From: CAYJBP01 sp964368605
GTDB lineage: Bacteria > Bacillota > Dehalobacteriia > UBA4068
NCBI GenBank assembly: GCA_964368605.1
Contig: CAYJBP010000088.1
Location: 1 to 10,903, forward strand
Reading direction: 5' to 3'
DNA length: 10,903 bases
Numbering within the stretch: the stretch's first letter is position 1; every line of letters begins with the position of its first letter. A model generated the notes under the pieces. That model did no database searches. It was not told where the DNA came from and worked only from the letters and a program-made list of their open reading frames with translations. A program made the translations under genes and the position numbers. This document shows, piece after piece, positions 1 to 6,998 of the stretch.

Positions 1-2
1 TT

Positions 3-461
3 TGCGGCGAAATAACCTATGGTATCGAGCGTTTGGCCATGTTTATTCAAAATGTAACCACCGTTTATGATATTGAATGGGTAAAAGGTATCACTTATGG
101 CGATGTTCATCATCAAAACGAGATAGATTATTCGCATTATAATTTTGAGGTGGCCGATGTGGCCATGCTCTTTAAATTATTCGATATGTACGAGATCGAG
201 GCCAAACGCACCATGGCTTTAGGCTATGTGCAGCCGGCCTATGATTATCTATTAAAATGCTCGCATACCTTTAATTTATTAGATGCCCGTGGAGCTATTT
301 CGGTGGCCGAGCGTCAGGGCTATATTGGCCGTGTGCGTGCCATGGCCAAAGAATGTGGCCAAGCCTATTTAGAGCAGCGCAAAAAAATGGGCTATCCTTT
401 ATTAAAAGATCAAAACCTGCGGGATAAACTGGGCTTAGATGCCAAAGAGGAGGCAAAATAA
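3..461 (+). CDS. glyQ: Glycyl-tRNA synthetase alpha subunit, 3' part (5' end outside window)
   Basis: This is the catalytic alpha chain of the alpha2beta2 bacterial glycyl-tRNA synthetase, which activates glycine and, with GlyS, charges tRNA-Gly in the cytoplasm. The reading frame is open from the window edge and encodes the last 152 residues of a protein that is usually about 290-300 residues long. The visible part starts at CGEITYGIERLAMF, a GlyQ signature, followed by YGDVHHQNE, YNFEVADV and LLDARGAISVAERQGYI, all typical of the C-terminal half of the class II catalytic chain. A TTG at 33 lies inside conserved sequence and is not a real start. The stop codon at 459-461 directly abuts the glyS ATG, so the two subunits are co-transcribed and probably translationally coupled. 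Identification is secure; only the truncation by the window is unusual. Confidence 0.96.
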   Translation, partial: CGEITYGIERLAMFIQNVTTVYDIEWVKGITYGDVHHQNEIDYSHYNFEVADVAMLFKLFDMYEIEAKRTMALGYVQPAYDYLLKCSHTFNLLDARGAISVAERQGYIGRVRAMAKECGQAYLEQRKKMGYPLLKDQNLRDKLGLDAKEEAK

Positions 462-2567
462 ATGGACAAACAAGATTTATTATTGGAAATTGGTGTGGAG
501 GAAATCCCGGCACGATTTTTGCCTCCGGCCATCAAGCAATTAGAAGAATTGATGCCTAAAGCCTTAGCCGAGGCAGGCCTTCCCTATGATAAGCTGGCTG
601 TTTATGCCACCCCACGCCGCCTGGCAATTATGGTAGATGGCTTAGCCGCCATGCAGCCCGATAGCCAAACCGAGCAAAAAGGGCCGGCCAAGGCGGCCGC
701 TTATGATGCCGAGGGCAATCCTACCAAGGCTTTACTGGGCTTTTGCAAAGGTCAGCAGGTAGAAGTTGGCGATTTAGTTATTAAAGAAATTAATGGCAAC
801 CCTTATTTATTTGCCCATAAAAAAATTAGCGGTCAAAGTGCCGCCCAGGTTTTGCCCAAAATTTTAAATGATATTATCAATAAGATTTATTTTCCCAAGC
901 CAATGCGCTGGGGCTATGAAGAAATGCGCTTTGCCCGCCCCATTCATTGGCTAATTGCCCTTTTAGACGAGCAGATTTTACCTTTAGAAATTGCCACCGT
1001 TAAGGCCGCCAATATTAGCCGAGGCCATCGCGATTTAGGCTCGGCACAAATTATAATTAAAAACCCGGCCGCCTATATTAAGGCCTTGGAAGATAATTTT
1101 GTAATTGTTGATCAGCATAAAAGGCGGCAAATTATCGCTGCTCAAATTGATGATTTGGCAGCCAGCTTAGGCGGCAAGGCCGGCGATGATCCTGAATTAT
1201 TAACCGAAGTAGTATTTTTGGTAGAGTATCCAACAGCTTTAGCAGGTACTTTTGATCAAAAATACCTGGCTTTACCGCAAGAATTAATTATTACCCCCAT
1301 GCGTGAGCATCAGCGTTATTTTCCTGTTCATAAAGAAGATGGCAGCTTAATCAATAAATTTATTACCGTGCGTAATGGCAATGACCAGCATTTGGAAATT
1401 GTGGCGGCCGGTAATGAAAATGTGCTTAAAGCCCGCTTGGCCGATGCCGAATTTTTCTGGAATGAGGATATCAAGGTTAAAATGAGCGATTGGCAAGAGC
1501 GCTTAAGCGAAATTGTTTTCCATGAAAAAATCGGCACCATGAATCGTAAAAATCAGCGTATTGCCACCTTGGCCGCCTTTATTGGCCAAAGCCTGGGCTA
1601 TAGCGAACAAGAACTGGCTCAAACGGCGCAAGCTGCGGCCTTAGCCAAGGCCGATTTATTATCGCATGTAGTTTATGAATTCCCGGAATTGCAAGGAATC
1701 ATGGGCGAATACTATGCTTTAGCAGCCAAAGAAGATAAAATTATTGCCCAAGCCATCCGCGAGCATTATCTGCCCCGTTTTGCCGATGATGATTTGCCCC
1801 AAACTAAAGCCGGTATTGCTTTAAGCCTAGCCGATCGCATCGATAGCTTAATGGGCTTTTTAGCAGTAGGCATTTTGCCTTCCGGATCACAAGATCCATA
1901 CGCTTTACGCAGGGCGGCATCCGGCTCTTTGCAGATTATCACCGCCCATCAATTGCCGCTGGATATCGGCGAAATTACGGCGCAATCCTATCAATTATTG
2001 GCCGCCGATTTAAAAGAGGCCGCCGATTTAGATACCACCGTACAAACGGCGCTTAACTTTTATAAGCAGCGCTTGGCCAATTTCCTTAGCGAGGCTAATT
2101 ATGATTATGATATTATCCAGGCCTTGCAAGAAGAAGTAAGCCCGATTTTATACGATAATATCCTAAAAGCGCAGGCCTTGGCCGATTATCGTAAGCAAAA
2201 AGGTTTTGGCCATCTATTGGCAGGCTTTACCAGGGCAGCCAATTTATTGCGTGCAGCCGAGCAAAAAGGCGAATTGCCTACCGATTTAAAGCTAAACCCC
2301 CAACTATTTGCCCTAGATGCCGAGCGCATTTTAGGCGAGCATATAGCCAAAATAAATCCCACTTATTGCCAAGCAATCAAGGATAGTAATTATGCCCTTA
2401 TGCTGGAAATTTTAAGCGATTTAGCTGCCGATATCGATAAGTTTTTTGAAGATGTAATGGTAATGGATAAGGATATGGCTTTACGCCATAACCGTTTGGC
2501 TCTATTGCAAGATATTGTTAACTTGAGCAGTTTTGTGGCCGATTTAAGCAAATTGGTCGAAAAATAA
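462..2567 (+). CDS. glyS: Glycyl-tRNA synthetase beta subunit
   Basis: This is the beta chain of tetrameric glycyl-tRNA synthetase. It supplies tRNA recognition and is needed with GlyQ to form Gly-tRNA. At 701 residues it is full length for the family (about 690). The N-terminus LLLEIGVEEIPARFLPPAI is the family signature. Further landmarks are the RFARPIHWLIALL segment, REHQRYFPV near residue 281, the GNENVLKARLADAEFFW block, the HD-like region with YEFPELQGIMGEYYA near 400-420, and GILPSGSQDPYALRRAASG near 470-488. The C-terminal anticodon-binding-type region ends with VMVMDKDMALRHNRLALL. The ATG follows the glyQ stop without a gap. A strong Shine-Dalgarno sequence GAGGAGG at 447-453, inside the glyQ end, has 8-nt spacing, which fixes this start. 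No frameshift or missing block was seen. Confidence 0.97.
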   Translation: MDKQDLLLEIGVEEIPARFLPPAIKQLEELMPKALAEAGLPYDKLAVYATPRRLAIMVDGLAAMQPDSQTEQKGPAKAAAYDAEGNPTKALLGFCKGQQVEVGDLVIKEINGNPYLFAHKKISGQSAAQVLPKILNDIINKIYFPKPMRWGYEEMRFARPIHWLIALLDEQILPLEIATVKAANISRGHRDLGSAQIIIKNPAAYIKALEDNFVIVDQHKRRQIIAAQIDDLAASLGGKAGDDPELLTEVVFLVEYPTALAGTFDQKYLALPQELIITPMREHQRYFPVHKEDGSLINKFITVRNGNDQHLEIVAAGNENVLKARLADAEFFWNEDIKVKMSDWQERLSEIVFHEKIGTMNRKNQRIATLAAFIGQSLGYSEQELAQTAQAAALAKADLLSHVVYEFPELQGIMGEYYALAAKEDKIIAQAIREHYLPRFADDDLPQTKAGIALSLADRIDSLMGFLAVGILPSGSQDPYALRRAASGSLQIITAHQLPLDIGEITAQSYQLLAADLKEAADLDTTVQTALNFYKQRLANFLSEANYDYDIIQALQEEVSPILYDNILKAQALADYRKQKGFGHLLAGFTRAANLLRAAEQKGELPTDLKLNPQLFALDAERILGEHIAKINPTYCQAIKDSNYALMLEILSDLAADIDKFFEDVMVMDKDMALRHNRLALLQDIVNLSSFVADLSKLVEK

Positions 2568-2584
2568 GTGAGGAATTATGATAA

Positions 2585-3340
2585 ATGCTTAAATTATGGT
2601 GTTTATTAATAAGCCATTTTAGCCTAATCCCGATGCCGCAGCGCTTGCGAGCCGCTAAGGCCGATTTGCCGCAAGCCCTATATCTTTTACCGATATGGGG
2701 CTTAGGCGCAGGCTTAATTGCCGTATTGATAGCCAATATAAGCCGCCTGGCCTATTTTAGATGGTCGGCGGCTTTATTCGTGGCCTTATTTTTGTTCCTA
2801 AATGGTGGCATTTGGCTGCGTGATTTACTGATTATCGCCAATGGCAAAAAAGGCTTTAGCAATTTGCAGGCCAATCAACCAAAGCCGCCCGCTAAGCAAT
2901 TTTTGCCCCAAGGCCAAAGTTATAGCCGAGGTGCTTATGCGGTAATTTTGATTTATATAGTCTTACAATACCTGGCTTTTTGGCAAATTTTTGCCTTAAG
3001 ATTGCCTTGGCAAGTCTGGCCAAGTTGTTTAATAATATCGCGCTGGGTTTATATATGGGGCGCTTATGATTTTGCGCTTAGCGGCCATAATATTTGGCAT
3101 AAGGCCATAAATCGGCATAGCTTTTATTTAATTAGCCTAATTTGCCTGGCCTTGCTTGCCTATTTTAGCTATGGCAATTTAGCAATTATCCCGGCTTTAT
3201 TAACTACATTATTGGCAGCTCGTCTTTTTTATACGCTTAGAATTAGGATTTTAAGTTATCTGGACGAAGCCGCTCAAGGGGCGGCTGCCGCCTGGGCGGA
3301 AATTGTTTTTATCTGGAGCTTGATTATGTTTTGGCCTTAA
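2585..3340 (+). CDS. Polytopic membrane protein resembling a catalytically degenerate CobS
   Basis: This is a hydrophobic 251-residue protein with about six predicted membrane segments (roughly 32-52, 60-76, 117-138, 143-160, 180-215, 237-250). Aligned by eye from memory, it follows the layout of adenosylcobinamide-GDP ribazoletransferase (CobS), the last membrane step of cobalamin nucleotide-loop assembly. FSLIPMP at 12-18 matches the FTRLPVP-type start, and LPIWGLGAGLIAVLI matches the FPLVGLLIG helix. GGIWLRDLLIIANG at 74-87 matches GGLHLDGLADTADG. SYSRGAYAV at 112-120 matches the KDSRIGAFGV region, SRW is at 152-154, and GAA...E at 232-239 matches the C-terminal GDxLGAxxE block. In that alignment the acidic metal or catalytic positions become R, I, N, S and A, so ribazoletransferase activity is doubtful. 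The ATG at 2585 has GAGGA at 2570-2574 upstream, and an in-frame stop just before it fixes the start. It lies 17 nt after glyS, probably in the same operon. Membrane topology is well supported; the CobS relationship is likely but was not searched. Confidence 0.6.
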   Translation: MLKLWCLLISHFSLIPMPQRLRAAKADLPQALYLLPIWGLGAGLIAVLIANISRLAYFRWSAALFVALFLFLNGGIWLRDLLIIANGKKGFSNLQANQPKPPAKQFLPQGQSYSRGAYAVILIYIVLQYLAFWQIFALRLPWQVWPSCLIISRWVYIWGAYDFALSGHNIWHKAINRHSFYLISLICLALLAYFSYGNLAIIPALLTTLLAARLFYTLRIRILSYLDEAAQGAAAAWAEIVFIWSLIMFWP

Positions 3341-3370
3341 TAGCCGGCAAAGAATACTCTGCCGGCTATT
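3339..3370 (+). terminator. Probable intrinsic terminator of the glyQS operon
   Basis: A perfect 11-bp inverted repeat, AATAGCCGGCA at 3339-3349 and TGCCGGCTATT at 3360-3370, encloses a 10-nt loop. It begins within the stop codon of the CobS-like gene. Downstream on the + strand the sequence is T-rich and reaches TATTTTTT at 3381-3388, but the T-run is about 11 nt from the stem, so termination efficiency is uncertain. On the minus strand no T-run follows the stem, so it is not an obvious terminator for the converging operon, although the hairpin could still stabilise both mRNA ends. Confidence 0.65.
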
Positions 3371-3403
3371 TGGATTTGCTTATTTTTTAAATTATCCCTT
3401 TAA

Positions 3404-4138
3404 TTATGGGGCTAAAACACTAATATCCTTGCTAAATTTATCCCGATGCCATTGATATAAATGCCGAAATTCCTTTTTGCTTAATCCCTGCTCCATCGCC
3501 TTTTGCAATATATAATCCGGGTATGGATAAATGCCAAAATTACAATTTAAATCCTCCGGCCAGCGACGGTTTAGGCAAAAGCGATAAAATTCTTGATTTT
3601 GCGCAGCATAGCGCCCAATCAAAACATTATCCCCTGCCGCAGCCTGAAAAATAGCCTCGGCAATAATTTCATCCTTGAATAAAAAGCGACGCTTAGGCTG
3701 CATAATTATTTGCTCGATTAAAGCAATAAGCCCCGGCTCCCCCTGCTGACCCAAGATAAAAATTAAACCTCGCAAAAAATGCCCATCCCCGGCTTCGGCC
3801 TGCTCCGATATTAAAATGGGATAAAGCGCATCCACTTTGTTATCATAAGGTATCATCAGCAAAATATCCAAAATTAATAGCTGCCAATGGGTGGCTTTTT
3901 CTTTTTGCAAAAGCTCAATTAAGGGCATAAATGCCGCCCCCTGCCCCATCCGCCCCAATGCCAATAAAGACCTCAAGCGAATAGAAAAATCCATATTTTC
4001 GGACAATTTCAACAATGGCACAAAAGCCCCTTCTTCAAGCGCAGCATAGCGCTCGATTAAAGGCAATAGTTCTAATATCTTTAGGGGTTCGGCGCTTAAA
4101 ATTTGTTGCTGCCAATCGCCATTTAATTGGCTTTTCAT
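3404..4138 (-). CDS. HEAT-like repeat protein of unknown function, coupled to rqcH
   Basis: This 244-residue soluble protein has no signal peptide or membrane segment. I do not recognise a named family. Its first two thirds read as paired amphipathic helices of the HEAT or Armadillo type. FVPLLKLSENMDFSIRLRSLLALGRMG lies around 39-65. A second unit around 67-96 contains AAFMPLIELLQ, a third lies around 103-131, and a shorter one follows to about 146. The remaining part is not repeat-like; it contains FCLNRRWPEDLNCNFGIYPYP near 187-207 and a basic, aromatic-rich C-terminus with EFRHLYQWHRDKF. Such solenoids usually mediate protein or RNA contacts. Its ATG overlaps the rqcH TGA in an ATGA junction, and GAGGA at 4145-4149 (minus strand) lies 6 nt before the ATG, so translation is probably coupled to RqcH. 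A role alongside RqcH is inference from this arrangement only. Confidence 0.8.
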   Translation of the reverse strand: MKSQLNGDWQQQILSAEPLKILELLPLIERYAALEEGAFVPLLKLSENMDFSIRLRSLLALGRMGQGAAFMPLIELLQKEKATHWQLLILDILLMIPYDNKVDALYPILISEQAEAGDGHFLRGLIFILGQQGEPGLIALIEQIIMQPKRRFLFKDEIIAEAIFQAAAGDNVLIGRYAAQNQEFYRFCLNRRWPEDLNCNFGIYPYPDYILQKAMEQGLSKKEFRHLYQWHRDKFSKDISVLAP

Positions 4139-5943
4139 ATATTATCCTCGGCGGCGGTATTGGTTTGCTCTTGCGGCTCTTTGGGGGTAATATATAGTGT
4201 TTTTTGCTGAAAATAATTTACCATGCCCGGCTTAGCGCCATTGGGCTTTTTAACCTGGTTTAGCTTGGTATAATCGATCGGCACCCGATTGCCGGCACGA
4301 GCCTGGCTATACCAGCCGGCATATTCGGCCGCCTCGATAATGGTGCTTTCCGGCACCTGCTTATTATCGCTAACAATAATTACATGGCTGCCGGGAATTT
4401 TTTGGCTATGCAGCCAAATATCATCGGGTTGGCCAATTTTAAAGGTTAAGCGATCATTTTGCTTATTATTGCGGCCAATCAAAATTTTAAAGCCATCGGC
4501 AGAAATATATTGCCTGGGCGGCAGGCTTTCGCCTTCCTTTTTAGGCTTTTTATTACCTTTTTTATGCGGGCTAAGCGGTGGCAAATAATGGCCTTGACGC
4601 AGCTCTTTAACTATTTCGTCTAATTCGGCAATCTCCATAGCTTGCTCTAGGCTATTGGCTACGGTTTGCAAATATTCCAGTTCTTGCTCATTTTCGGCCA
4701 GATGATTGCTAATTTGTACATAAGCCTTGCGGCATTTATTATATTTATGATAATAATGTTGTATATTTTGTTGGGGATTTTTAGACGGATCTAATTTAAT
4801 CAAAATCACCTGATAAGGCTCATTAAAGGAATTTAATTCTACCTGTTCTAAGCCTCGGCCGCCTTCGGCAATTTGCTGAATATGATATAAATTAGCCGCC
4901 AGTAAATCGCCCATTTCTTTATAACTATCGCCCTTTTCGGCAGCCTTTAAATCGGCTTGCTGCAAATTAATCTTTTTTTGCAGGCGATTTAAATGCTGGC
5001 CCAGCTTTTTCTTTAGGCTTTGCCGATATTGATTAAGGCTGCTTAAATTTTCGGCCTGCTGATAAAAGGCATTTAGGGCTTCACCCATGCCGGCAAAGTA
5101 TAGGCATTCTTCCGGCAGCCAAGCAGCGGCAGGATAAGCGGCAAAATCACGATATATGCCGTTTTGCCTGCGAATTACCGGCCTAAATTTGCCTTCTTGA
5201 TAAAGGGCGGCCAAATCATTTAATTGCTTAAAAATCAGCTCTAATTCATATTCACCAAGTTGGTCGATGCTTAAATCCGTGCTTAAATTGGCCGCCAAAA
5301 GCAAATCCTCGGCCATCTTGGGGCTTAAACCGGCCAGCTTTTTGGCTATCTGTGGCGCTACTGCCTGCTCTAGGCTATCATCGGTATCGATTAAAAGCTC
5401 GGCCAAGGCCTGGCTGCTCTTTAATGGCAAATAGCTTTTATTTAAAGGCGGCGGCGCAAGATAAGGCCGATTAGGCAAAACCTCGCGATAGCGCGAACGG
5501 CTAAAATCATAGCGATGAATACCATCGACAATTTGCCCCTCTTCATTAACCAAAATAATATTGCTATGCTTATTCATAATTTCGATAATTAAGCGCATCT
5601 TAATATTATCGCCAACCTCGTTACGGGTGATAAAATGCAAGGTAGCCACCCTTTCGTACGGGGTTTGCTCAATTGATTTTAAGGTAGCACCCTCTAACCA
5701 TTTACGCATTACCATCAAAAATAAGGGTGCGGTATCGGGGTTTTGCTTAAGCTCGGCGCTTTTATGGATGCGCGCATAGGCCGCATGGGCGCTAAGCAGG
5801 ATTTTTCCCGAACCATTGGGGCTATAATAGCGTAAAACTATTGTGTTTGAGTCCGGCTGATGAATCTTATTAATCTTGGCCGGCAGGATATCTGTAGAAA
5901 TTTCGGCTATGGCTGCTGCCATAACATAACAATCGAATGCCAT
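4135..5943 (-). CDS. rqcH: Ribosome quality control protein RqcH (NFACT/Rqc2 family)
   Basis: RqcH binds obstructed 50S-peptidyl-tRNA complexes and, in Bacillus subtilis, recruits tRNA-Ala to add C-terminal alanine tails that mark stalled chains for degradation. Older annotations call it a fibronectin-binding protein (FbpA, YloA). At 602 residues it follows B. subtilis RqcH with no shift in the N-terminal domain: KINKIHQP at 23-30, LLSAHAAYARIH at 49-60, TRNEVGD at 106-112 and EIMNKHSNIIL at 121-131. A helix-hairpin-helix region and two coiled-coil arms occupy roughly 200-450 (LDPSKNPQQNIQHYYHKY at 384-401). The NFACT-R domain follows, with IWLH at 509-512, PGSH at 517-520 and KPNGAKPG at 566-573. 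The functionally important DR pair at 97-98 is E97-R98 here. I chose the ATG at 5943, giving MAFD like the family's MSFD, over an in-frame GTG at 5955 that lies inside the Shine-Dalgarno sequence. It is first in an operon with the HEAT-like gene. Confidence 0.93.
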   Translation of the reverse strand: MAFDCYVMAAAIAEISTDILPAKINKIHQPDSNTIVLRYYSPNGSGKILLSAHAAYARIHKSAELKQNPDTAPLFLMVMRKWLEGATLKSIEQTPYERVATLHFITRNEVGDNIKMRLIIEIMNKHSNIILVNEEGQIVDGIHRYDFSRSRYREVLPNRPYLAPPPLNKSYLPLKSSQALAELLIDTDDSLEQAVAPQIAKKLAGLSPKMAEDLLLAANLSTDLSIDQLGEYELELIFKQLNDLAALYQEGKFRPVIRRQNGIYRDFAAYPAAAWLPEECLYFAGMGEALNAFYQQAENLSSLNQYRQSLKKKLGQHLNRLQKKINLQQADLKAAEKGDSYKEMGDLLAANLYHIQQIAEGGRGLEQVELNSFNEPYQVILIKLDPSKNPQQNIQHYYHKYNKCRKAYVQISNHLAENEQELEYLQTVANSLEQAMEIAELDEIVKELRQGHYLPPLSPHKKGNKKPKKEGESLPPRQYISADGFKILIGRNNKQNDRLTFKIGQPDDIWLHSQKIPGSHVIIVSDNKQVPESTIIEAAEYAGWYSQARAGNRVPIDYTKLNQVKKPNGAKPGMVNYFQQKTLYITPKEPQEQTNTAAEDNI

Positions 5944-5951
5944 GGATAATA

Positions 5952-5958
5952 CCACCTT
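5952..5958 (-). promoter_or_regulatory. Ribosome binding site that fixes the rqcH start
   Basis: AAGGTGG on the minus strand is a good Shine-Dalgarno sequence with 8 nt to the ATG at 5943. The in-frame GTG at 5955-5953 is part of this motif and has no independent upstream Shine-Dalgarno sequence at a suitable distance, so the shorter product is preferred. Confidence 0.75.
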
Positions 5959-5975
5959 TTTAAGTTATAATATAT

Positions 5976-6004
5976 AAAATAGCCTTAAGCAGGAAAAAAG
6001 TCAA
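5976..6004 (-). promoter_or_regulatory. Predicted sigma-A-type promoter of rqcH
   Basis: On the minus strand TTGACT (6004-5999) is followed after exactly 17 nt by TATTTT (5981-5976), in very AT-rich surroundings. The -35 matches the consensus at 5 of 6 positions and the -10 at 4 of 6. A second AT-rich candidate -10 lies a few bases further on. Transcription would begin about 20-25 nt before the rqcH Shine-Dalgarno sequence. This is a prediction from sequence only. Confidence 0.55.
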
Positions 6005-6048
6005 GAAAAATCGCTAAAAAAAAAGGATTTTATTTACTTCGGTAGAAT

Positions 6049-6077
6049 TTGAATTAAAGAAATAGCAAAATTTTAAT
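6049..6077 (+). promoter_or_regulatory. Predicted sigma-A-type promoter of the yicC-coaBC cluster
   Basis: TTGAAT (6049-6054) and TTTAAT (6072-6077) are separated by 17 nt, matching the consensus at 4 of 6 and 5 of 6 positions. The start point would be near 6084, leaving a leader of about 20 nt that carries the yicC Shine-Dalgarno-like AAGGCGG (6092-6098). It is arranged back to back with the rqcH promoter, and a run of nine A (6016-6024) lies between them. No riboswitch-sized leader is present. Confidence 0.5.
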
Positions 6078-6104
6078 AAATATAGCACTATAAGGCGGTT
6101 ATTT

Positions 6105-6980
6105 ATGAAAAGCATGACCGGTTTTGGCCGTGGAGAAGCCCAAGGCGAAAATTATAATATAATTATCGAAATGCGCTCGGTAAACCATCGATATTTAGAA
6201 ACATCGTTAAGAATTCCCAAACAATTTACCGGTTTAGAGGATAAACTAAAAAAGTTAGCTCAAACTAAACTTCAAAGAGGAAAAATCGATATTTTCTTCA
6301 CTTTTGAGCAAATTTCTCTGCAAAATGTAGATTTAAAGCTTGACAAAAATTTAGCTATAGCTTATCATAAATCAATGATAGAGCTTGCCCAACTGCTTAA
6401 TTTGCCCAATACTTTAACGGTAGAGCAGTTGGCAACTTTGCCCGGTGTAATTATGCAAGAAAAATCTGCCGATGATTTAGACGAGGTTGGCCAATTGGCC
6501 GAGCTTGCCCTAAATAGAGCTTTGGACAGCTTAATTGCGATGCGCCAAACCGAAGGTAAATCTTTGGCCGACGATATTTTAAATCGATGCCAGACCATAA
6601 ATTTGGCAGCCGAGGAAATATTGCGGCTATTGCCGGATGTTTTGGCCGAGCAGCAGCAAAAAATGCGCAAAAGAATCGGCGAAATTCTTAATCAGGTTCC
6701 GGTGGATGAAAATAAACTGGCCAATGAAATGGCCTATCTGGCGGATAAAACAGATGTAGCCGAAGAATTAACGCGCTTATTTAGCCATATCGAGCAATTA
6801 AAAGAGGCTTTAAACTCGGATGAGGCTGTAGGTAGGCGTTTAGATTTTCTTTTGCAAGAGATGAACCGGGAAGTAAATACTATCGGCTCGAAAACCAATT
6901 CCTTAAAAGTAAGCAATATTGTTATTGAACTTAAAAGCGAATTGGAAAAAATACGAGAACAAGTGCAAAACATTGAATAA
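6105..6980 (+). CDS. yicC: YicC family endoribonuclease
   Basis: YicC proteins are widespread cytoplasmic enzymes recently described as endoribonucleases in Escherichia coli and Bacillus, with proposed roles in small-RNA or mRNA decay. This copy is 291 residues, the normal family length. It opens with the hallmark MKSMTGFGRGE, followed by EMRSVNHRYLETSLRIP and RGKIDIFF of the YicC N-terminal domain (about 1-155). The C-terminal DUF1732 domain includes HIEQLKEAL, GRRLDFLLQEMNREVNTIGSK and the closing IELKSELEKIREQVQN. The family signature at residue 1 and AGGCGG 6 nt upstream (6093-6098) support the ATG. It heads the cluster leading to gmk and rpoZ, a position common in Bacillota. Codon use is slightly more AT-rich than in glyS, but I see no sign of transfer. 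Confidence 0.95.
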   Translation: MKSMTGFGRGEAQGENYNIIIEMRSVNHRYLETSLRIPKQFTGLEDKLKKLAQTKLQRGKIDIFFTFEQISLQNVDLKLDKNLAIAYHKSMIELAQLLNLPNTLTVEQLATLPGVIMQEKSADDLDEVGQLAELALNRALDSLIAMRQTEGKSLADDILNRCQTINLAAEEILRLLPDVLAEQQQKMRKRIGEILNQVPVDENKLANEMAYLADKTDVAEELTRLFSHIEQLKEALNSDEAVGRRLDFLLQEMNREVNTIGSKTNSLKVSNIVIELKSELEKIREQVQNIE

Positions 6981-6998
6981 TTTTGGAGGTGTATTTTA

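Noticed and set aside
33..461. TTG at 33 as the start of a separate 142-residue gene
   Set aside because: The frame is open to the window edge and the residues before the TTG (CGEITYGIER) are conserved GlyQ sequence, so this is the interior of glyQ.
2578..2592. Four-codon reading frame ATG-ATA-AAT-GCT-TAA just before the CobS-like gene
   Set aside because: It encodes only MINA, its ATG is just 3 nt from the GAGGA motif, and it overlaps the true start in another frame. The ATG at 2585 has a better spacing of 10 nt.
4015..4197. A 60-codon + strand frame with a hydrophobic C-terminus spanning the HEAT-like gene/rqcH junction
   Set aside because: It is antisense to two well-supported genes and lacks a ribosome binding site. 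The junction itself is explained by the ATGA overlap.
4289..4588. A 99-codon open frame on the + strand opposite rqcH, with hydrophobic content
   Set aside because: It lies wholly antisense to the conserved NFACT-R domain and has no ribosome binding site or promoter. The hydrophobicity arises from the reverse complement of the rqcH codons.
6365..6973. Two minus-strand open frames inside yicC (101 and 79 codons)
   Set aside because: Both are shadows of the conserved yicC coding sequence. They are Ser/Cys/Lys-rich with no recognisable motif or start signal.
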